A stretch of DNA of 64,000 bases from Fagopyrum homotropicum (Eukaryota; Streptophyta; Magnoliopsida; Caryophyllales; Polygonaceae), in contig BSWB01000004.1 in NCBI GenBank assembly GCA_033239125.1, positions 117,995,235 to 118,059,234 of the forward strand. The letters run 5' to 3'. A program made the position numbers and the translations under genes. Below the pieces are notes generated by a model. The model was not told the origin of the DNA. It saw only the letters and a list, made by a program, of their open reading frames with translations, and searched no databases. The stretch's first letter is position 1, and each line of letters begins with the position of its first letter. Positions 54,722 through 64,000 of this stretch are shown piece by piece.

Positions 54722-56269
54722 CCACAGTTACAGAGAGACTTAGCTTGGTTGGAGGTAGAGATCCAGTTCCCCGATACAGCTCATCAGTTAGCCACCTTAG
54801 AGTTACTTCCTGACCTGTTGGGTGAGATCCGGCAGAAGCAGGAGACCTGTCCGACTTTGACCCGGATCCGAGACCGGATGTCACGAGATGAGGCACCTCA
54901 ATTCACTATTGGTGCCGATGGAGTGATGAGACGACAGGACCGTGTCTGTGTGCCATCAGACAGTGAGCTGAGACAGAGAATACTAGGTGAGGCTCATGCT
55001 ACCCCTTACTCCGTACATCCAGGAGCGAGTAAGATGTATAAGGACGTGAGACGTTCCTTCTGGTGGGGTGGTTTGAAGCCCGATGTGGCCCGATATGTAG
55101 CCCAGTGTGCGACCTGTCAGCAGGTCAAGATTGAGCACCGTAGATCCGGAGGAGAGCTACACCCACTTCCAGTACCACATTGGAAGTGGGAAGACATTTC
55201 TATGGATTTCGTCACCGGATTGAGGCTCAGCAGAGGTTTTGATGCCATTTGGGTAGTAGTAGACCGTCTGACGAAGACCGCACGTTTCATTCCGATTAAG
55301 GAAACGTGGCCGGTAAGTCGCCTAGCAGAGGAGTTCACCAGGCATATTGTGAGACTCCATGGAGTACCGAGGACTATCGTCTCCGACAGGAATGGACGTT
55401 TTACCTCGAGGTTCTGGCAGCAGGTACATACTGCTCTGGGGACGAGTCTTCACTTTACCACTGCTTACCATCCGCAGACAGACGGTCAGTCAGAGAGGAC
55501 CATCCAGACCTTAGAGGACATGTTGCGGGCATGTGTGCTAGATTGGGGACAGGTACGGCCAGATCACCTCCCACTAGTAGAGTTTTCATATAATAACAGC
55601 TGGCATGCGTCTATTGGGATGGCACCTTACGAGGCTTTGTACGGACGGAGATGTCGTACGCCGCTATGTTGGGATGAGCCCAACAAGGCTGATGGAGTTG
55701 TACCAGATCAGATACAGGACGACATCGCCCGGATTGCCTTAGTCCGGGAAAGGATGTTAGCAGCTCAGAGTCGTCAGAAGTCCTACGCCGACAAAAGGCG
55801 TCGACCTTTAGAGTTTAGAGTAGGTGCACAGGTGTGGTTGAGAGTGTCACCTACGAGAGGAGTTAGACGTTTCGGCATTAAGGGGAAGCTGAGTCCCCGG
55901 TATGTCGGTCCATTTGAGATCGTAGAGAGAGTCGGAGAGGTTGCCTACCGACTAGCACTGCCACCGAGATTGGAGGGAGTACACCCGGTTTTTCATGTAT
56001 CTCAGCTGCGAGAGTACATACCGGATCCTAGACACGTCATCAGTCACGAGGATCTGATAGTTGAGCCAGACCACACTTTTGTGGAGTATCCAGTAGCCGT
56101 CCTAGAGCGTAGCATTAGGCGCCTGCGTTCTAAGGAGATACCGATGCTGAGGATTCAGTGGTCTAGACGAGGAGTTGATGAGGCTACCTGGGAGACAGAG
56201 GAGAGTATTAGACGTAATTACCCTGAGTTCTTTGCGGAGTTAGCCGCTACCTCAATACCGACGGGTTAG
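54722..56269 (+). CDS. int: Tekay-like integrase with chromodomain
   Basis: Continues the frame after the amber at 54719; the first in-frame ATG is at 54749. Zinc region: HPGASKMYKDV and CATCQQVK. Catalytic core D-D-E: SMDFVTGL, IVSDRNGRF, QSERTIQTLED. A GPY-type region (KLSPRYVGPFEI) and FHVSQLREYIPD follow. The last 50 residues (YPVAVLERSIRRLRSKEIP ... ATWETEESIRRNYPEFF) form a chromodomain, which targets insertion to heterochromatin in this lineage. All catalytic residues are intact; only the upstream amber stops may limit expression. Confidence 0.92.
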   Translation, partial: PQLQRDLAWLEVEIQFPDTAHQLATLELLPDLLGEIRQKQETCPTLTRIRDRMSRDEAPQFTIGADGVMRRQDRVCVPSDSELRQRILGEAHATPYSVHPGASKMYKDVRRSFWWGGLKPDVARYVAQCATCQQVKIEHRRSGGELHPLPVPHWKWEDISMDFVTGLRLSRGFDAIWVVVDRLTKTARFIPIKETWPVSRLAEEFTRHIVRLHGVPRTIVSDRNGRFTSRFWQQVHTALGTSLHFTTAYHPQTDGQSERTIQTLEDMLRACVLDWGQVRPDHLPLVEFSYNNSWHASIGMAPYEALYGRRCRTPLCWDEPNKADGVVPDQIQDDIARIALVRERMLAAQSRQKSYADKRRRPLEFRVGAQVWLRVSPTRGVRRFGIKGKLSPRYVGPFEIVERVGEVAYRLALPPRLEGVHPVFHVSQLREYIPDPRHVISHEDLIVEPDHTFVEYPVAVLERSIRRLRSKEIPMLRIQWSRRGVDEATWETEESIRRNYPEFFAELAATSIPTG

Positions 56270-56430
56270 TACTGAGATGATACTTTATATGATTTCTGTG
56301 ATTATATGTTTAAATGATTGTTTATGTTTATGTGCTTAATGGCGTGAGTAGTTGCATGCTAGAATATAACTCTTGAGGGGAAATGTTTGGGTAGATACCT
56401 TATTCTAAGTTTCGGGACGAAACTTATTTT

Positions 56431-56443
56431 AAGGGGGTACTGA
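56431..56443 (+). other. Polypurine tract of the Tekay-like element
   Basis: AAGGGGGTACTGA lies directly before the 3' LTR start TGTAATATCC. It would serve as primer for plus-strand synthesis. Confidence 0.8.
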
Positions 56444-59336
56444 TGTAATATCCGGAATTTTTATTCCGTTTATTCTGTAATAAACCCGATCTCGATCAGT
56501 TGATCTATATCCGTTTACTTAGTTAGACACATTATTATAAAATTTATCATTTTATGTAGATTTCCTTCACATAAAATGATGGAATCCTTTAAAAGTTTAT
56601 CATTTTATGTAGCTTCCCCTTCACATAAAATGATAGGATCTTTATAAAATTTATCATTTTAGGTAGCTTACCTTCACATAAAATAATAAGTTTAGCCCTA
56701 AATTAGAATATGACAAGGTCCGGACAAGTCTGCGACGAAGCTGTGACAAGGTCCAGACAAGTCTGTGACGAAGCTGTGACAAGGCCAGACAAGGCTGTTA
56801 CGAGTCTGTGACAAGGCCAGACAAGGCTGTGACGAGTCTGTGACGAGTCTGTGACAAGCCCAGACAGGCTGTTGACAGCCCAGCGCCAGCAGCCCAGTCG
56901 CCCAGCAGCCTTGTCCGCTCCAGCCAGCAGCCCAGTCGCCCAGCTGCTTGTCCGCTCCAGCCAGCAGCCCAGTAGCCCAGCTGCTTGTCCGCTCCAGCCA
57001 GCAGCCCAGTCGCCCCGCTGCTTGTCCGCCCAGTCCGCCTGCTTCAGCCCAGCGTCACTCTAGCCAGCGCCAATCCAGCAGCACACTCCAACCCATTCCG
57101 CAGGCCCAACCGGAAGCAAAAAGGAGAAGCAAGCCCAGCTGTGTATAACAGTTTCAACGTGTGATTAATGCTGGGAGAGAGCTGATGCAGTTGCCATAAA
57201 AGGCTCCTAAAATCACGCTGAAGAATCTCTCACCTTCCTTCCCTTTCACGTCCACATTCAGAAGACACAATCCCCTCTTTTACTGATCGAAACCTTCAAC
57301 GTTACAGCTGCCTCACGTCCCAGCCGGTGCACACAACACTTCTGCGTTCCATCCTTCTACACCCACGCCCCAGCCTCCACTTCACTTCTGCGTTTCTTGC
57401 CTTCTGCACACGTCCAGTCCAGAAGCAACGTACTTCCCGCAGAATTCTGTGTATTTCGGTAAGGATTAATCTCCCATTCATCTTCACTTCTTAATCTAGT
57501 CGTTCATGAATGCCTGCGATAACAACTCCGTCTCGACCATTCCGTGACAGTAGCAAGGCTGGAAGAGTTGGCCAATCCGTGTAGTAGTAGAAGACGCCTC
57601 AGCCAGTAGAGGTTGAAGAGGTGAGTCTTTCTGCAGTCCCAATCCTTGCCTCTAGAAGTTAGTGTATAATTTTATGTATGTATACTATTTCCGTAATGTT
57701 AGAATGATGAACTCCTGTAGTCGGACTTGAACATAGGTTAGGTTGACCTTGTGTAGCTGCTGGGTATATAGACCGAAGGATAGGAACAAAGGACTGCTGT
57801 AAGTATGAAAAACAGAAATAAAAGGGCTGCTGTAATTCATTTTATTTCCTTCAGCTTTTAGGTTACCAACAGCCCATCTTGTCGATCAATTATAAAACGT
57901 TTGGATAAAGATCCAACGTTGAATTTTGGATATGTTGTAGACGGATATATGTAGTTTAGCATATTAAAATTTTGGGAGAAATGAACGGTCGGATTGAAAG
58001 TTATGAGCTCCCGAAGTTAGGTAGTTGAGCAGTTTTGGTAAACTTGAATTTTGGCTAAGTATAGGATATTAGAGTGAAGGAACCGACTTTGTGAATTATT
58101 ATAAAAATATCGGCTGAACAGTTTGGAGAAATTCTTTCTTCTAAGGTTAGATAGAACCTCATAGATGATCTAGAGATTTAATTCGGAAATTTTATAAGCT
58201 GTTAAGAATTTTATATTTAGAGCCGAAATTAAACCTTTTTCGATTCTTCCGGAAAATAAAAACATAGGAAAAATGTCAGTTTAGAACCAAATAAAATTCT
58301 AGGAGTTAGGATATATTTTTAGAACTTCAAATTGGAGTTTAGACATGAATTTTAGGGTTTTCGAGGAAATCGGAACCAAGGGTAAAATGGTCATTTTACC
58401 CTAAAACTAGTACTGTAACTAGTACGTCTTAATACCTTATTTGATCTTAGAAGTTTTAGACTTCTATCTACGTAAAAGTGTGCTAATACACTTATCGCCT
58501 TTGACAGGCAACTGAGTGGTTACTGTATACAGAGCGAGTGGTTTATAAAGAGTCGAGCGTTATAACAGGTAAGTCCTTTGGGCTTACTTAGCTGACTACT
58601 AAATATGAGTATAAATGATGATGGTGGTGTGTGATTGACATGTTAGAGAGATAGGTTGTGATATATAATTACCGACCTATGTTTTGGCCTAAGAGTAACG
58701 GGCGGTGGCATTCTGCTCAGTAGCTCGCGGGGCGCTGGGGGTTTCTTTCGGGACTAGTCCACACATGGTTTGTAGTGATGCTACCAAAGGAAGTCAGCTA
58801 GACCTACACCAGTTGGATAAGGAACGGAGGCGAGAACTAATAATAGTTCTCGTGCCACAACTTAAATTGAATAATGTGAATCACTAAAATAATAGATAAT
58901 AATTGGTTGAGTGCCAGCATGATGTTTGTTTAATTTTGTTGCTGCTTGTGTATGTGCTGTTATCATTTTGCTTATATTTGGTTAGTTAGCTAACTGTGGA
59001 TATGTTGTTTAGATTTGACACAGGTTAGAGCAGATGCCGAGTGATCCAGATGGTAGTGGTCAGCCGGGGTGTCGTACTTTAGGACGTTTTGCAGTTTTTG
59101 CATTTGTGGGTTTTACAGTTGAACATTGTTTCCTTTCGTACTTTGTTTTATTACTTTTCCGGCTGTAGTTGATCTGGTCACATTCATGCATTGATAAAAA
59201 CTATTTTATGATTTCTGGTTTTTCCTTATCTGTGCCTTGTTGTAAGATCACGTTAAGTTGTTGTCAAACTAAGGTCGGGACCCACTGTGCGGTCCTAACC
59301 AGTAACTCCCTAAGTTGTAAAATTTGGGGTGTTACA
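56444..59336 (+). repeat. 3' LTR of the Tekay-like element
   Basis: 2893 bp, the same length as the 5' LTR, with hairpin repeats at 56543-56688 and minisatellites at 56712-57035. The end GGGTGTTACA abuts the target duplication TATAT. Confidence 0.95.
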
Positions 59337-59457
59337 TATATATATATATATATATGTATGTATATATGTTTCATATTATCATTGGTTATGTAGTATATGT
59401 ATAATTTTTATTTTAAATATGTATTTTATATGATAAGATAGTCATATTTTATATTAT

Positions 59458-59495
<38 letters not shown>

Positions 59496-60630
59496 TGAAT
59501 AAAATATTTTGATATTTAGTTATATATTATATATTCATGTCATATATAGTCATTATTTATATATTATCCTATATAGTAATAAATATAGTAAATGTAGTAA
59601 TATAAAGAATGTAACAAAAAAATCAAAACCTTTACCTATTGCACAAAGAATGCCGTGAACATAAAAAATGAAAAGTTTGCTGCAATTTTTTTGAATATGC
59701 TGCCAAACATTCAGATGAGTAGACAGTAGACATTTGACAGTCAAATCAACAATATTATTAAAAGTATTATGGGGTGTAAATAAGTTGTCCCTTATTTACA
59801 GCCAAACACACCCTAAATGATAAGCCATTATATAGTATCGAACATATGTTGAACATATTTTCTTATTGAAACATTAGTTTTCGCAAGAGTAGCTGTTTAG
59901 GATAAGATCAATATAATTAAAAATCATAAATATAATCAGGGCTTGATAAATTCCACCTCACCCCACCATCACCACCCAAGAAGTCAGAGACAATTAAAAA
60001 TCATAAACATTAGTTTTGTTCATCTCACCATGATGATTTATGTTCTCGCTATTTTGTTTTCCTACGATTTCATACATCGATTAGCCAACTAGTTAACATT
60101 GGTTGTTCGACTTTCGTATTTGTATTTCCTGTTTGTGTTTTCATTTTTATTATTTATCAGTTTCATTATTAATTTGTCAATTTTTTAATTGTTTTTCCTG
60201 AGTTCGAGCTTGACCTTATTACTACATACATATCATGTAAGTATTTGTTAGACCCGAGACTAACATTTCAACCCTCATCAACAATAAAATACATCGTTCT
60301 AGAGAAATGATCATCAACTTGAAAATGTGTGTGGAAGTCGGCCGGCTAATGAGTGAATCTGTAAGTTTGGGCCCAATCTTGTTAATATCTTTTTGATTTA
60401 AAGGGATGATGAATGGATCATTCTACTTAGAATTAAATAATAAAAGAGATTGTTATAAATTCCAAAATGAGGAACATCATTCCGTTGCTTCTTTTAGTAA
60501 GCTCCTAAATGCATAATTCCTCCTTTTCTTAATGAAAATCCGAGGTCCAACTTTGTAGTCCGGGTTGCATCATCTCTAGCCATGTCTATTCCCATGTCAA
60601 GATTTGTAGACCGGATTGTATCAATAGTGC
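59337..60630. other. AT-rich spacer with TA microsatellites
   Basis: TA repeats at 59337-59357 and 59464-59491, then AT-rich sequence. A pair GGGTGTAAATAAG / CTTATTTACAG with CCAAACACACCC near 59773-59813 may be a MITE end. No gene or element could be defined. Confidence 0.5.
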
Positions 60631-60878
60631 CAAAGGAATTCAAAGAGGTGACTTTGCATTTCTAATTCAGTCCAGATTGAGGCTATTTTTGGGAAAGCTA
60701 AAAAATCTCATGGATGGGTCCTTCCCGATTACAAAAAGTTCATCCTTTTGGCGTTATGGAGATCGATGATGAAAAAGAGACTATCAAGGTCAATGAGCAT
60801 GAGTTGAAAAAGTATATTCCTGGAGACCTCCCAACTGATATTCCGGAGGAATTTTTTATCGCCCCACCTACCATTTAA
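60631..60878 (+). pseudogene. Athila integrase C-terminal remnant
   Basis: Degenerate, with frameshifts before about 60745. The clean end contains GVMEIDDEKETIKVNEHELK then KKYIPGD and stops with TAA at 60876-60878. It aligns by eye with the end of the Athila integrase at 8150-8280 (GAVEIGGDHCGNFKVNGHRL then KKYIPEA). It is followed by the lineage's GGTCAAGCTAATGAC word. Confidence 0.75.
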
Positions 60879-61079
60879 TCTCACTGGCTAGGGTCAAGCT
60901 AATGACATTAAAAGAGAGCTACATTGGAGGCTACCCATGCATCTCTCTCTCACTCGATTTTATTTTTTATTAAATCATGTCTTTATTAAGCTATATTACC
61001 ATGTCTACAGGTTAGGAACAAAGCGAAAGGAGATATCTGCTGCGGAGGTCTAGTCACCCACATAGCTGCTTTTCATGGG

Positions 61080-61733
61080 ATGGACCTCAGTGCTTGTACG
61101 ATGGTGGCGGCTCCGAAGCCGCTTGGATTGCAGGAGATGATCACTCGGAGGATTCTAGTTCCCCGAGGTCTGACCACTCCATATGTTGCTATGCCGTGGG
61201 AGCGGACTGCGCCACAGGGCATCCGCTGGTCTGCCCAGTTCACAGTTTTCGATCCGCATTATTGGCAGACAGCTTGGGCTCCACTGATGGAGGATCATAG
61301 GGAGGCAACAGCTGCCCCAACTGAGGATGAGGAGGAGGAGGATGACGATGACGAGGATACAGTGGATGAGAGAGATGGTGGAGTCCCGATGGATACAGGG
61401 ACAGATACTGCAGGGACGAGCGCGCCGCCGATCATAGACTTGGATGATGATGAGACTGAGCCTGCACCAGCTAAGACTACTCCGGTTAGACCTGCTAGAC
61501 GCAGGAGACACAGAGGGAGAGATCCAGCTGCCCACAGACGGATCGATGACCTGACGGATCAGGTTATTGATTCCTATGCTGCATTGTCGCTGGATGTCCG
61601 CGAGATGCAGGAGAGGCAGCATTATCAGCATATCATGGCCCAGCTTCAGTTCGAGCGCATCATGGGTCATCCATTCGACCCGACTCAGTATCCATACGTG
61701 CCACCACCACCACCACCGGATCGCGACTATTGA
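61080..61733 (+). CDS. Acidic/Arg-rich ORF downstream of Athila integrase
   Basis: 217 codons, uninterrupted, in the env-like/accessory position. Residues 1-75 are mixed and Trp-containing. Residues about 80-100 are an Asp/Glu run (TEDEEEEDDDDEDTVDERDG). Then come DLDDDE, an Arg cluster (RPARRRRHRGR, near residues 140-150), a helix-prone part with coiled-coil character, and a Pro run (PPPPPPP) before the end. No signal peptide or membrane segment, so it is not a classical envelope protein. The frame is open upstream of the ATG to a TCTACAG/GTTAG site at about 61010 that resembles a splice acceptor. Family unknown to me; a 3' accessory protein of Athila-type elements is the best guess. Confidence 0.6.
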   Translation: MDLSACTMVAAPKPLGLQEMITRRILVPRGLTTPYVAMPWERTAPQGIRWSAQFTVFDPHYWQTAWAPLMEDHREATAAPTEDEEEEDDDDEDTVDERDGGVPMDTGTDTAGTSAPPIIDLDDDETEPAPAKTTPVRPARRRRHRGRDPAAHRRIDDLTDQVIDSYAALSLDVREMQERQHYQHIMAQLQFERIMGHPFDPTQYPYVPPPPPPDRDY

Positions 61734-63218
61734 GGAGCTGCAGGATTTTCTTTATTCTATTTTTATGCAGTTCAGCTTTTTATCCGGTGAGTACTCTTAT
61801 TTCTAGACTTATATTGACCCACTGGGACAGTGTGTCCCAAGTATGGGGTGTTTGTATTTATGTGATGACTTTGATGTACTTATTTGACTACTTTGATGTA
61901 TGACGCACATTTTATCGGATATTTCATATTTATGCTTCAATTGCCTTTATATGTTTATCTGATATTACATGCATATCTACAGGTTATTTGATTGAGAAAA
62001 ACGTCGAAACTGAAAAAAAAAATGGTTTGAAAAATTTTTTTTTTTTGACCTCGACCGAGTCAGTCTTGGCCAAACGAGGCGTTTCACCTCGGTTGAACCA
62101 AGAACACCTCGACCGAGGTGGGTTAACTGAGAGTTTTCGAAAATTATTTTTGTGTTACTTATCTGGATATGATCTCAGTGAAGATCTTGCTTACTGACTG
62201 ATTTTAAATTCTTTATGTGTTTGAAAGGTTTTATAATATGTTTAAGTTGCTAAATGCTTTGTTTGAAATTATTGGCATGTTTAATACTTTGTTTTTATCC
62301 AAATTATGTTGAATTTGAAGGTTGACACCACAAGATGAGTTCTCTCACTTTCTTCCTGGAAAGACCAAGGCAATTCATTCTTCTCTCTTCTTCTTCTTGA
62401 TCATGCTTAGCCCCTCATATACATTTTGCCTCCCTTTACCTATCCGGGAATTTGAAAGCAAGCGAAGTAGGTGAAAGCAAGTGAAGTGAAAGTTGAGAAG
62501 TGGCTGGAAGTGAAAGTGTTACAAAGTAATTTTAGGTTTGGGGAAGTCAATCATGAAGATGAGTAACTCGGCACCATTCACATAGCCGGGTGTTTGTGTC
62601 TTGCCAAAGTCGGATTGAGCGATATTCCTAACGGGTCATGGTATGTGCATCAAGGGTTTGATGCATCTCAAGAAATTGATGATTGCTGGTTTCCTAGGCT
62701 TCGGTTATTGTGCACCTCTGTCCATGCATCCCAAAAAGTAAAGTAAAAAGAAAAAGTGTGAAATAAGCAAAGCTTATTGGTGGAAGATGTTGCAAGTCAA
62801 AGTGGAAGTGAAGTTCATCCTTTTCCCGGATTCTAGCACCACATTACCTTACACACATCCCTACCCTACACGTTTCTTGACCTTTTCTTTTGGGAAGCCC
62901 TTGAGACCTTGAACTTGTTGATTGACTTAGTGGTTTAAACTGGATTATACATGATTAATTTTGATAATTATGACTTATTATGCATTCTATGATTTTATGC
63001 AAAGATGAACAACTTTCCTATATTTATAAAATGTTTTGATCATGTTTAGATTTTAAATTCCATGAAGTATTCTCTTAGAGTGATCTATGATTGTAACACA
63101 CCATAAAAATGTTATTGAAAGACTTTTCATTGATTTTTATGACTTATAATCCATTCTATCTTGTCTTCTATATGCGGAACTTGCTTGGGGACAAGCAAGG
63201 GCTAAGTATGGGGTATTT
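61734..63218 (+). other. Athila 3' tail with hairpin, modules and polypurine stretch
   Basis: Non-coding. It has hairpin TGGGACAGTGTGTCCCA (61823-61839) followed by AAGTATGGGGT, a CACCTCGG-type module (62046-62121) and AAGTATGGGGTATTT before the LTR. It is colinear in reverse with 21183-22550. Confidence 0.75.
62046..62121 (+). repeat. Palindromic module (CACCTCGG family) in Athila 3' tail
   Basis: CCTCGACCGAGTCAG, then CACCTCGGTTGAACC, then CACCTCGACCGAGGTG, an almost perfect palindrome. It is the counterpart of 22270-22345 and, by position, of 8541-8605. Confidence 0.75.
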
Positions 63219-64000
63219 TGATAGCATGAATTATAGTCTATATTTTGGGGTTTGTTTGGACGTTTTATCTTCAATAACCTGCATGTTAGCATGTATAATA
63301 TGTGATTATATTACCATTTCATCTACCTTTGCGGGAATCGAGGTCTACACCTAGTTTTGCTGTAATTGTAGGTAAAATGGCACGTTTTGCATCAAAAAGG
63401 AGCAAAAGGAGTCATGAGTCATTTTGAGCTACATCCAGGGAGCATAGCCATGGATTAAAGATTCACTTTGGACCAGTTTTGAGAGATTTCACATTCAGTT
63501 ATGACTCACCTCGGTTGACCAGAGATTCATCTCGACCGAGGTGATCCAGAGACGCCGACTCGACCGAGGCGAACACCTAGGACGCGGCGAGAATATTTTA
63601 TTCTTGGATGAGATCTTTTATCTTTGGAAGGTGATCTTATATTTTTGGGCTTGGCTCCTGGAAGGAAGAAGATCTTATATTTTACCTATTTTTATGGGAA
63701 AAGATCTTTCTAAGATTTATTATCTTTGGAGGGTTATTTTTCTATAAAAAGGGTTGGATTTCCACAATTCCATGATCATGCTATACCATCGATCAGGGTT
63801 TATAGCACGCAGCAGCCATACTCCAGTTGGGAGTTTCGAAGAACCTTTTTGAAGGTTAAAGGAAGATTGAAGATTGTAGCTTTTATAGCTTTTGGAAGGT
63901 TTTCTTGTAAGATTACCTTAGATTCTCTTCCTTGTTGTCTTGCTTGTTGGATTTATATCCAAGGAACGCTTTGTTGTGATATTTGATTCAGTTATTGAAG
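63219..64000 (+). repeat. LTR of the Athila-type element (partial)
   Basis: Starts TGATAGCATGAATTAT, like the derivative LTR. The palindromic module at 63509-63575 (CACCTCGGTTGACC, CATCTCGACCGAGGTG, GACTCGACCGAGGCG) is about 290 bp in. The sequence leaves the window after 782 bp, so end and target duplication are not visible. Confidence 0.85.

Larger units (their letters stand above)
48192..59336 (+). mobile_element. Tekay-like chromovirus, full length, young, TSD TATAT
   Basis: 11145 bp with two 2893-bp LTRs, tRNA-iMet primer site, gag-pol frame and polypurine tract. It is inserted in a TA repeat (TATAT at 48187-48191 and 59337-59341). I count about 16 differences between the LTRs, about 0.55%, so insertion is recent. 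The integrase ends in a chromodomain, as in Tekay/Del chromoviruses. The gag-pol frame 51350-56269 is interrupted only by TAG at 52505-52507 and 54719-54721. Either this copy was mobilised in trans or both stops arose after insertion. Confidence 0.95.
60631..64000 (+). mobile_element. 3' half of an autonomous-type Athila element (cut by window end)
   Basis: It begins in the integrase C-terminus, has an extra ORF, a long tail and the first 782 bp of an LTR. LTR start, tail, hairpin and CACCTCGG modules match the non-autonomous derivative at 19414-26151, so the two belong to one family; this member probably descends from the enzyme-coding version. The left edge is a truncation, as protease to integrase core are missing. 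Confidence 0.8.

Overview
This 64-kb window looks like pericentromeric or intergenic heterochromatin of a flowering plant. I see no intact host gene. Almost everything is nested LTR retrotransposons of plant-only Ty3/gypsy lineages (Athila-type, a CRM-like chromovirus, a Tekay-like chromovirus), together with Mutator-type DNA elements, a 1.37-kb satellite and one captured fragment of a plant PMT-type methyltransferase gene. The species cannot be named from the sequence.

Layout. 1-11663: an Athila-type element on the plus strand with a decayed gag-pol. It sits in tandem behind the 3' tail of another copy and is cut off in its 3' LTR. 11664-16575: a decayed CRM-like chromovirus pol, split by a Tekay-type solo LTR (12949-14301, target duplication GCAAC). 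Its own LTR is then interrupted by a 12.4-kb block (16576-28935, flanked by AAAGC on both sides) and resumes at 28936. That block holds an LTR-like unit and, on the minus strand, a four-LTR/three-internal-domain array of a miniature chromovirus derivative. One LTR of the array carries a complete non-autonomous Athila derivative (19414-26151, target duplication AGTCT) with an uninterrupted 375-codon chimeric ORF. 29627-30881: no recognisable content. 30882-34124: two solo Athila-like LTRs, one inside the other. 34125-36222: unresolved DNA holding the methyltransferase fragment.

36223-46215: six tandem 1.36-1.37-kb monomers. One is broken by a 1.6-kb Mutator-like element (9-bp duplication AATAATTCT) with a GC-rich repetitive core, and another by a roughly 180-bp MITE-like insertion. 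46961-48170: a second Mutator-like element in a TA microsatellite. 48192-59336: a young Tekay-like element with 2893-bp LTRs that are about 99.4% identical by my hand count. Its gag-pol frame is open except for two amber codons. 59337-60630: AT-rich filler. 60631-64000: the 3' half of another Athila-type element, with an acidic ORF downstream of integrase and the start of its LTR.

Insertion order follows from nesting. The CRM-like element is oldest; then come the solo Tekay-type LTR and the composite block; then the Athila derivative (LTRs about 2% apart). The Tekay-like element is youngest.

The most unusual signal is not a gene. Athila-type families and the CRM-like element carry a recurring three-part module (half-site, central palindrome, half-site) with core TCGGYCGA. 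Each family has its own arm sequence: AAAATCGGCCGATTTT, CACCTCGGTCGAGGTG, or AATCTCGG paired with CGAGATT. The modules lie at matching places: about 300 and 900-1000 bp into the LTRs, in-frame in tolerant linkers of the coding regions, and in the 3' tail. Some spacers are shared between families whose arms differ.
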